Notes under the pieces: model-generated
Database searches by the model: none
What the model was told of the DNA's origin: nothing
The model's input: only the letters and a program-made list of their open reading frames with translations
Shown: positions 1 through 5,167 of the stretch, one piece after another
Layout: each line of letters starts with the position of its first letter
Position numbering within the stretch: position 1 is the stretch's first letter
Assembly: GCA_025353525.1 (NCBI GenBank)
Contig: JANXOO010001453.1
Span: forward strand, 1 to 6,353
Source: Schlesneria sp.
GTDB lineage: Bacteria > Planctomycetota > Planctomycetia > Planctomycetales > Planctomycetaceae
Length of the DNA stretch: 6,353 nt
Reading direction: 5' to 3'
Position numbers and translations under genes: made by a program

Positions 1-415
1 AGGTTCTCAGACAATTCGCGAGGACCGACTGTTGCGCCACGTGATGTTCGCGGCTGCGGGCAAGGCTGGACGCTTTGCGATCGCGTCCGGCCGGTTCGTG
101 GCCCGGCTGCGAATCGGTTCCGGCGACAAGCGACAGTGACGGGCGGCGTCCTGTTCGTCTCAGAGCATCGGTCAGTTTGTGCGCAGTGATTGCAAAAAGA
201 AAAGATTCCAGCGGCGTTGCATCATCATAGTTTGGCAACGAGACCAGGAATCCCATAAACGCCTCTTGCACCACATCTTCCGCAGCGTTGTTATCGTTCA
301 GCCGACTGCGTACAAATGCCAGTAACCTCGACTCATATCGCGCAATGAGCTGTTCCCACGCGGTGGCCTCACCACGTCGAACGGCTTCCAGCAATAGTGA
401 GTCTTCATCGACCAT
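1..415 (-). CDS. ECF-type RNA polymerase sigma factor, N-terminal part (runs off left edge)
   Basis: The minus-strand frame from ATG at 415 stays open for 138 codons to the window edge. It reads as the start of an extracytoplasmic-function sigma factor, which would direct RNA polymerase to a specific promoter set. Sigma region 2 spans about residues 8-88. Its -10 recognition and core-binding helices appear as EDVVQEAFMGFL (46-57) and the following ESFLFAITAHKLTDALRR (70-87). A basic, low-complexity linker follows (about 88-125), then AQQSVLANCLR, which looks like the lead into region 4; region 4 itself lies outside the window. AGG ends 3 bases before the ATG, a close and weak ribosome site. 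The frame is open upstream to a TGA at 491-493, and a GTG at 463 behind GAGGG is an alternative start adding 16 residues. No anti-sigma gene is visible on this side. Sub-group not assigned. Confidence 0.85.
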   Translation of the reverse strand, partial: MVDEDSLLLEAVRRGEATAWEQLIARYESRLLAFVRSRLNDNNAAEDVVQEAFMGFLVSLPNYDDATPLESFLFAITAHKLTDALRRTGRRPSLSLVAGTDSQPGHEPAGRDRKASSLARSREHHVAQQSVLANCLRT

Positions 416-500
416 ACGCCTGTTTTCTTTCGGCAGGTTGAACAGGTCGGACAATTCGACCACGAAGCCCTCGCGAGTTTCGTACCGAATTCATTCTATC

Positions 501-526
501 AAAAACAGCCGGGAATGAACCCGGCT
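501..526 (-). terminator. Intrinsic-terminator-like hairpin upstream of the sigma factor gene
   Basis: On the minus strand, AGCCGGG and CCCGGCT form a perfect 7-bp, GC-rich stem with a 6-base loop (507-526), followed by GTTTTTG (506-500). This is the form of a rho-independent terminator. On the plus strand the hairpin is followed by TGGCATT, so it would not terminate in that direction. It lies about 90 bases upstream of the sigma factor start on the same strand. It could therefore be a leader attenuator or the end of an unrecognised short transcript. The T tract is short, and terminator rules are poorly tested in planctomycetes. Confidence 0.45.
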
Positions 527-556
527 TGGCATTCCGGGGCGAATTATCGATATGAT
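526..556 (+). promoter_or_regulatory. Weak candidate promoter for the DUF1501 gene
   Basis: TTGGCA (526-531) and TATGAT (551-556) resemble sigma-70 -35 and -10 boxes, each with one mismatch. The spacing is 19 bases, longer than the preferred 17, and the implied 5' leader would be about 180 bases. This is the best pair seen in the divergent region but it is only suggestive. Confidence 0.2.
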
Positions 557-729
557 ATTGGTCGCGGGAGAGGAACGAGCATTCATCAGGCAAGCGTTTC
601 TGCGAGTTCTCCATGAGCGCGCCGGCAACGCAGCAGCTTTACGGATGATCACGCTTTGGCATACGAATCATCCCCTGAAGCGACCGGCATGATCAAAAAC
701 AGAATTTGACCAGACTTCAACCAGTTCCC

Positions 730-733
730 GGAG
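730..733 (+). promoter_or_regulatory. Ribosome binding site that fixes the DUF1501 start
   Basis: GGAG ends 8 bases before the ATG at 742, a normal Shine-Dalgarno spacing. The same frame could begin at TTG 706, but the upstream ribosome-binding sequence there is poor. Starting at 742 also places the twin-arginine motif at residues 29-30, within a plausible signal peptide. Confidence 0.55.
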
Positions 734-741
734 CATTCTGC

Positions 742-2208
742 ATGTCGTCGACGAGTTTTGACCGAGGGACTTTTGACCGAGGGACTTTTGCCCAGGGGAC
801 AATTGACCTGGGACGCCAACTGACTCGGCGCTGGTTCTTTCAGGATTGCGGAGTGGGTCTCGCGTCGATGGCGATGGGTGCGATGATGAGTGGAAGCGGC
901 CATGCCTCCCCGACAATGCCTGATCCAATGCTTCCCAAACGGCCGCATTTTGCTCCGAAAGCCAAACGGGTCATTTACCTGTTCATGGCAGGAGCCCCGT
1001 CGCATCTGGAACTTTTCGACAACAAACCTGAACTTGCGAAATGGGACGGAAAGCAGCCTCCTGCGGACCTGATCAAGGATTATCGGGCGGCGTTCATCAA
1101 CCCGAATTCGACGTTGCTCGGGCCGAAATTCAAGTTTGCGAGACACGGACAGTCCGGAGCTGAACTCTCGGAACTCTTGCCGCATCTGGCGACCGTTTCG
1201 GACGAGATCGCGATTGTGAAATCGATGGTCACCGACGCATTCAATCATGCTCCCGGTCAAATCATGATGAATACCGGAGCACAACAGTTCGGAAGACCGA
1301 GTCTCGGTGCGTGGTCTCTGTATGGGCTCGGAAGCGAGTCACAGGACTTGCCTGGGTTTGTCGTTTTCAGTTCGGGGTCGAAAGGAACAAGCGGCGGTCA
1401 ATCGAACTGGGGTTGCGGATTTCTGCCGACCGTCAATCAGGGTGTACTGTTCCGTTCGAGCGTCGAGCCCGTCCTGTTTCTCGGTAACCCGCGAGGCGTT
1501 GATCGTACCCTGCAACGGGATTCGCTCGATTCCTTGCGCGAGTTGAACGAATTGCGTCTCGGTGCGACCGGTGATCCCGAAATTGCTGCACGGATCAATT
1601 CATACGAAATGGCTTTCAGGATGCAGGCCAGTGCCCCGGAACTGATGGACCTCTCGAACGAGTCCAGGCATACCCTGGAAATGTACGGTGCCGAACCTGG
1701 AAAAATGTCGTTTGCCAACAACTGTCTGCTGGCACGGCGGCTGGTCGAAAATGGGGTACGTTTCGTTCAGTTGTTTCACGAAGCGTGGGATCATCATGGC
1801 GGGCTGGTCGGCGGGCTAAAGGAGCAATGTGGAAAGACAGACAAGGCGACGGCAGCACTGATCCGAGACCTCAAGCAACGCGGCTTGCTGGAGGATACGC
1901 TGATAATCTGGGGTGGCGAATTCGGACGTACGCCGATGGTTCAGGGAGGAAATGATGGTCGCGATCACCATCCGAATTGCTTCTCGATGTGGCTGGCAGG
2001 TGGTGGCGTGAAACCGGGAACGACGATCGGCGAATCTGACGAATTTGGTTTCAACGCGACCGTTGATCGGGTTCATGTCCACGACTTGCATGCAACGATC
2101 ATGCATCTGCTTGGTTTCGACCATACGAAGCTGACGTACCGTTTCCAGGGTCGCGATTTCCGTTTGACTGATGTCCACGGAAATGTCGTTCAAAAACTGC
2201 TGGCGTGA
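742..2208 (+). CDS. DUF1501 family protein with twin-arginine signal
   Basis: This is a 488-residue member of the DUF1501 family, an alkaline-phosphatase/sulfatase-superfamily fold that is abundant in planctomycetes and has no firmly established reaction. Residues 28-33 (TRRWFF) match a Tat motif, followed by a hydrophobic stretch (36-50) and a likely cleavage region near GSGHAS (51-56), so export in folded form is predicted. The mature domain begins at [19 protein letters not shown] (75-93). Family landmarks follow: WDHHGG (349-354), GGEFGRTP (391-398), GRDHHP (406-411) and AGGGVKPG (419-426), which supply the expected metal-ligand His/Asp residues. The length is typical. The usual partner, a DUF1549/DUF1553 cytochrome-like gene directly upstream, is absent; the upstream neighbour is a divergent sigma factor. 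The N-terminus before the Tat motif holds a 5-residue tandem repeat. The family call is firm; the substrate is unknown. Confidence 0.93.
   Translation: MSSTSFDRGTFDRGTFAQGTIDLGRQLTRRWFFQDCGVGLASMAMGAMMSGSGHASPTMPDPMLPKRPHFAPKAKRVIYLFMAGAPSHLELFDNKPELAKWDGKQPPADLIKDYRAAFINPNSTLLGPKFKFARHGQSGAELSELLPHLATVSDEIAIVKSMVTDAFNHAPGQIMMNTGAQQFGRPSLGAWSLYGLGSESQDLPGFVVFSSGSKGTSGGQSNWGCGFLPTVNQGVLFRSSVEPVLFLGNPRGVDRTLQRDSLDSLRELNELRLGATGDPEIAARINSYEMAFRMQASAPELMDLSNESRHTLEMYGAEPGKMSFANNCLLARRLVENGVRFVQLFHEAWDHHGGLVGGLKEQCGKTDKATAALIRDLKQRGLLEDTLIIWGGEFGRTPMVQGGNDGRDHHPNCFSMWLAGGGVKPGTTIGESDEFGFNATVDRVHVHDLHATIMHLLGFDHTKLTYRFQGRDFRLTDVHGNVVQKLLA
756..816 (+). repeat. 15-bp tandem repeat, four copies, inside the DUF1501 N-terminus
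   Basis: TTTTGACCGAGGGAC occurs exactly at 756-770 and 771-785. A diverged third copy follows at 786-800 and a more diverged fourth at 801-815. Because the unit is 15 bases, copies stay in frame and encode [15 protein letters not shown] and IDLGR (residues 6-25), just before the twin-arginine motif. The decay from identical to diverged copies suggests the first two arose by a recent duplication. Confidence 0.9.
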
Positions 2209-2234
2209 TGATGTCGACGAAATTGAGTCATCAC
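2205..2234. terminator. Possible shared hairpin between convergent genes
   Basis: GTGATGA (2205-2211) pairs perfectly with TCATCAC (2228-2234) across a 16-base loop. The two arms contain the stop codons of the DUF1501 gene (2206-2208) and of the opposing ATPase gene (2231-2233). A hairpin here could mark the end of both transcripts. However, the stem is AT-rich, the loop is long and there is no T tract on either side. Confidence 0.2.
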
Positions 2235-3217
2235 AACGGATTCGGTCCGTCGTCGCCTTCATCGTCCTCGTCGTCATCTTCGTCGCTGTCATAGTCGGGG
2301 TGTAGCGGATCGGTGGGATCAAAGAAGAAATCGCCAAGCCCCATCGGCATCATGTTTCCACCGAGCGAACTTTGCCGACGTTTTGCGAGCGAATCAAGAT
2401 CGTTGGCACCTTCACCCAGGCAATTCATCAATGCTTCCTGCCATAAAGCATCTTTGGCAACGGGATGATCCTTGTCTTGCGCCAATCTTTTCATGGCGTA
2501 TCGCAACACATTGATCCCGTCGCGCGTCGAGAAGTCCAGATTCAACTCGTGCGCCTGCTGCAAAAACGCGACCGTCAGATTCAACATTTCCGTTTCGGCA
2601 AACGGCAAGTGAAAGCGGAGAATCGACAATTCGTCATCACGGTTCGGGTGTCCCAGAGTCAATGTCGGTTGTATCCGACTGAGAATGTAATCCGGTATTT
2701 CGAACGTCGACTCATCGTCGTTCATCGTGACAGCGCAGCGAAAATCGGGATGCGCATGAATTGTAATCCCTGCGACAATCGATTCGACATAGCGACGGTG
2801 ATCGAGCAGCGGTGCGAGGCTCGCCCAAGACTTCTCGTTCATCCGGTTGCCTTCGTCGAGGATACAAATGCCTCCTCGAACCATCGCGGTAACGAGTGGT
2901 GATGCGTGGTATTTGATGTGACCGCTTTCGGCTAGAACCGGCGTCACGAGCAAGTCTTCCGGTCGAGTGTCAGCAGTGCATTGATAAATGTACAGTTGTT
3001 GCTGGCGAACCCGGCCCGCAGAAATGGCGAGTGTCGTTTTGCCGATCCCCGGCGTACCTACCAGTCGCGGAGCCAGCGGCAAATCCTTCGCATCGACGAC
3101 CAACCAGCAGGCCAGAAGTTGCTGAAGGATCTCGCGCTGGCCGATCCATTCCCCTTGCGATTGATCCGGCTGGCTGAGGTACAAGCGAACGCCATCTATT
3201 TCGATCGAATCGATCAT
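2231..3217 (-). CDS. MoxR-like AAA+ ATPase with acidic C-terminal tail
   Basis: This is a 328-residue cytoplasmic AAA+ ATPase of the MoxR/AAA_5 type. Such proteins act as ATP-driven chaperones or remodellers, often for proteins with von Willebrand A domains. Visible motifs are Walker A GTPGIGKT (54-61), Walker [12 protein letters not shown] (115-125, D121 and E122), sensor 1 around TMND (164-167), a candidate arginine finger at LSRI (179-182) and a sensor-2-like STRDG (230-234). [10 protein letters not shown] (137-146) is characteristic of the group. After the lid helices the chain ends in a tail rich in Asp and Glu (308-323). The start at 3217 gives [10 protein letters not shown], directly before the domain. 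An upstream ATG at 3337 would add 40 residues that look non-native, and neither has a strong ribosome site (ACAGG before 3217). No VWA or DUF58 partner lies beside it, so the client is unknown. Confidence 0.88.
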   Translation of the reverse strand: MIDSIEIDGVRLYLSQPDQSQGEWIGQREILQQLLACWLVVDAKDLPLAPRLVGTPGIGKTTLAISAGRVRQQQLYIYQCTADTRPEDLLVTPVLAESGHIKYHASPLVTAMVRGGICILDEGNRMNEKSWASLAPLLDHRRYVESIVAGITIHAHPDFRCAVTMNDDESTFEIPDYILSRIQPTLTLGHPNRDDELSILRFHLPFAETEMLNLTVAFLQQAHELNLDFSTRDGINVLRYAMKRLAQDKDHPVAKDALWQEALMNCLGEGANDLDSLAKRRQSSLGGNMMPMGLGDFFFDPTDPLHPDYDSDEDDDEDDEGDDGPNPL

Positions 3218-3391
3218 GGAGCCTGTGTCTTTCGTAAGTGCGATACCGTCCGCCGAATACAGCGGGCCAGCGGTTATTGTGATGCCTTTGGTCCTCCAGA
3301 ACAAGTTGGATGGACAAATCAACTCTGTCGCAAACAATGCCGTTCTGGTAAAACCGGTTGACCAGCATATGGCACTGTCAGCAGCAAAAAA
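3218..3391. other. Divergent region between ATPase gene and DUF262 remnant
   Basis: These 174 bases precede two oppositely oriented starts. Open frames cross them on both strands, including a 40-codon in-frame extension of the ATPase gene, but none resembles a known protein. A palindrome AACCGGTT lies at 3352-3359 and an A tract (3385-3391) immediately precedes the DUF262 ATG. No convincing promoter pair was found on either strand. Confidence 0.4.
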
Positions 3392-3595
3392 ATGAGTAAA
3401 AATATCCTTCTCGATACCCGGACATCGAATTTTCTCGCTCTGCTCGGGAACGGAAAAAGCTATTCAAACTCGCCATTCCAGCGCGACTATTCCTGGACGA
3501 GCGAGAATCGGGATGATCTGTGGAACGACATCGTTTCTATCAGAATCAGGGCCGGTGATCGTTACTTTATGGGGGCGATCATGGTGGTCGCGTGA
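3392..3595 (+). pseudogene. DUF262 (GmrS-like) protein, N-terminal remnant
   Basis: This 67-codon frame matches the beginning of DUF262 proteins, the ParB-like nuclease/NTPase module found in GmrSD-type restriction enzymes and related defence proteins. The supporting pattern is [18 protein letters not shown] (7-24), FQRDYSW (29-35), DDLWNDIV (41-48) and RYFMGAIMVV (57-66), in the correct order and spacing. Family members run to several hundred residues, and the next signature, DGQQRLTT, should follow within about 15-20 residues. Here the frame ends at a TGA (3593-3595) and no DGQQR-like peptide appears in any of the three plus-strand frames before uvrC. It is therefore a 5' fragment left by a deletion, not a simple frameshift. 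Conservation is slightly eroded at SNSP (25-28), where family members usually have a hydrophobic residue then Pro before the Gln-Arg motif. Expression of a short peptide cannot be excluded. Confidence 0.7.
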
Positions 3596-3707
3596 GGCAG
3601 ACCGTGCCGCTCATCTCTGGCGATCCGATTTTGAGTAGCGACAAACATTCCAGGTCGGAGGATTTTCGCTTTTGTCGTATTACCGTCAGTACCCCTGCTC
3701 CGTTTTT

Positions 3708-3723
3708 TGAACGTCTGAACGTC
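3708..3723 (+). repeat. Tandem 8-bp repeat just upstream of uvrC
   Basis: TGAACGTC occurs twice head to tail, ending two bases before the uvrC ATG and preceded by a run of six T (3703-3708). It occupies the place where a ribosome binding site would be, and no Shine-Dalgarno sequence is seen there. It may be a regulatory half-site pair or a chance slippage product. Confidence 0.6.
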
Positions 3724-3725
3724 CA

Positions 3726-5060
3726 ATGACCGAACCGATTCCCGAACCGCCGACACCGATTGATCCGAAAGAGAAAGTGAAGACGTTTCCGTCTTCGCCT
3801 GGCGTCTATCTGATGAAAGACAGTCGCGGTCGCGTGATCTACATCGGCAAGGCGGTTAACCTTCGCAATCGGGCGGGAAGCTATTTCACAAAACAGGCCG
3901 CCGAAGAACTTCGTACGGCAAACCTGGTCGTCGAAATTGCAGATCTTGATTACATCGTCACCGATAGCGAAGTCGATGCACTGTTGCTCGAAGCGAGGTT
4001 GATCAAAGATGTGCAACCACGTTTCAATCAGGAGCTAAAAGACGATAAAACCTTTCCCTACCTCGAAATCTTCGTTCGTGAAGAATTTCCTCGTGTCGAA
4101 TTTACGCGCAAGCCCCGGTCGCGAGGGACCAGACTGTACGGGCCCTTTACGAACGCCAAACGCCTGCGCGGCGCCATTGTGGTCTTGCAGCAGATTTTTC
4201 AGTTTCGCAATTGCACACTTGATATCAAGGAAGCCGACGACCGCTGGCGCTGGTACCGCCCCTGTTTACTGGCGAGCATCCATCAATGCACGGCACCCTG
4301 CAACCAGCGCATCAGCCGGGAAGATTATCGTCGCGATATCCGCCGGTTGCGAATGTTTCTCGACGGAAAGAAAGAGAAGCTGTTCGAAGAACTTCGCAGC
4401 GAAATGCAGACTGCGTCGAAAGAACTGAAATTCGAAAAGGCTGCTCGGCTCCGTGATCAGATCAAATCGCTTGAATCACTTAAACTCTGTGGCGATCTGC
4501 GTGAGCACGCACAGCCCGAGGTCTTTCAGGTTGACCCGAAACGCGGGTTGCTCGGGCTCAAGAAAGTGTTCGAACTGTCGTCACTGCCTCGTCGAATCGA
4601 AGGGATGGATATTGCCCATCTTCAAGGTGGCGAAACCGTCGCCAGTTGCGTGCAATTTATCGACGGATTGCCGTTCAAGCACGGATACAAGCGATTCAAA
4701 ATCCGCACGGTCGACGGGGTCGACGACTTTGCCTCGATGCGCGAAGTTGTCAGCCGTCACTTTCGCCGCTTGCAACAGGAGAGTGAACCATTTCCCGACC
4801 TGCTGCTGATCGACGGGGGCAAAGGGCAGCTCGGTGCAGCGGTCGCCGCACTCGACAGCATCGCGGTCAAGGCTCCATTCCTGTGCTCACTCGCCAAACG
4901 CGAAGAAGAGATCTTTTTGCCCGGCCAGTCGGAACCAAAAGTCCTGAGCAAACATTCCTATGCACTGCGGCTTCTGCAGTATGTCCGCGACGAATCTCAT
5001 CGCTTCGCGCAGCACTATCATCACCTGCTGCGCAAGAAGTCGACGTTTGAGAAGGATTAG
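3726..5060 (+). CDS. uvrC: UvrABC excinuclease subunit C, compact form
   Basis: UvrC makes the two incisions flanking a DNA lesion after UvrA/UvrB recognition in nucleotide excision repair. The chain has a GIY-YIG domain (about 20-100; GVY at 26-28, YIG at 39-41, Arg47, Glu89), which makes the 3' cut. Next is a four-cysteine site (C163, C180, C188, C192), equivalent to the reported [4Fe-4S] ligands of E. coli UvrC, then a UVR motif for UvrB contact (about 217-252). The RNase H-like nuclease for the 5' cut follows, with D295 (GMDIAH), D363 (LIDGGKGQ), E394 and H425 (DESH). At 444 residues it is far shorter than the usual roughly 600. About 115 residues between UVR and D295 are missing, and so is the C-terminal (HhH)2 region. 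ATG 3726 is the only good start; an in-frame TGA lies at 3708-3710. No Shine-Dalgarno is seen. Confidence 0.95.
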   Translation: MTEPIPEPPTPIDPKEKVKTFPSSPGVYLMKDSRGRVIYIGKAVNLRNRAGSYFTKQAAEELRTANLVVEIADLDYIVTDSEVDALLLEARLIKDVQPRFNQELKDDKTFPYLEIFVREEFPRVEFTRKPRSRGTRLYGPFTNAKRLRGAIVVLQQIFQFRNCTLDIKEADDRWRWYRPCLLASIHQCTAPCNQRISREDYRRDIRRLRMFLDGKKEKLFEELRSEMQTASKELKFEKAARLRDQIKSLESLKLCGDLREHAQPEVFQVDPKRGLLGLKKVFELSSLPRRIEGMDIAHLQGGETVASCVQFIDGLPFKHGYKRFKIRTVDGVDDFASMREVVSRHFRRLQQESEPFPDLLLIDGGKGQLGAAVAALDSIAVKAPFLCSLAKREEEIFLPGQSEPKVLSKHSYALRLLQYVRDESHRFAQHYHHLLRKKSTFEKD

Positions 5061-5167
5061 TTCTCATCTACCAGAATTTTAACCTGTCTTCTATACTTCG
5101 CGCGGCAGGAATTGAGGCATTTGCGAATGGCGAGTCGACGGGCGACTGCGGGAAAGAAACGATCCTG

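Larger units (their letters stand above)
416..741. other. Divergent intergenic region between sigma factor and DUF1501 genes
   Basis: These 326 bases separate two divergently transcribed genes and contain no convincing coding sequence. The short frames on both strands have no recognisable family and no good ribosome site. The stretch should hold both promoters. What can be seen is a GC-rich hairpin with a minus-strand T tract (501-526), a weak plus-strand promoter-like pair (526-556) and the DUF1501 ribosome site (730-733). An 11-base sequence, ATCAAAAACAG, occurs twice in the same orientation (498-508 and 692-702). Confidence 0.6.

Noticed and set aside
405..614. 69-codon minus-strand frame overlapping the sigma factor start
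   Set aside because: It has no family resemblance and no ribosome site, contains the terminator-like hairpin, and its end overlaps the sigma ATG in another frame. It was not called as a gene, although a leader peptide cannot be fully excluded.
498..702. 11-base direct repeats ATCAAAAACAG at 498-508 and 692-702
   Set aside because: They are short, A-rich and about 190 bases apart. No mobile element lies between them, and the match could be chance.
649..1284. 211-codon minus-strand frame
   Set aside because: It lies antisense to the well-supported DUF1501 gene, and its protein is Arg/His/Ser-rich without a recognisable domain. It is a shadow frame.
2465..2902. 145-codon plus-strand frame
   Set aside because: It lies fully opposite the AAA+ ATPase gene with its Walker motifs. 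It is a shadow frame.
3203..3215. Palindrome GATCGA-A-TCGATC near the ATPase start
   Set aside because: It is explained by the coding sequence for the first residues (Ile-Asp-Ser-Ile-Glu), which repeats ATC/GAT/TCG codons.
3596..3725. Continuation of the DUF262 gene by frameshift
   Set aside because: I read all three plus-strand frames; one is open to the uvrC start, but none shows the DGQQR motif or other DUF262 sequence.
3579..4016. 145-codon minus-strand frame
   Set aside because: It lies opposite the GIY-YIG part of uvrC and has no plausible domain. It is a shadow frame.
5092..5097. TATACT as a -10 box for the metalloprotease gene
   Set aside because: No acceptable -35 element lies 16-18 bases upstream, so it was not called as a promoter.
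5133..5148. AGTCG/CGACT hairpin between uvrC and the metalloprotease gene
   Set aside because: The stem is only 5 bp and no T tract follows it directly; the T9 run is more than 20 bases away, inside the next gene. It is not a credible terminator.
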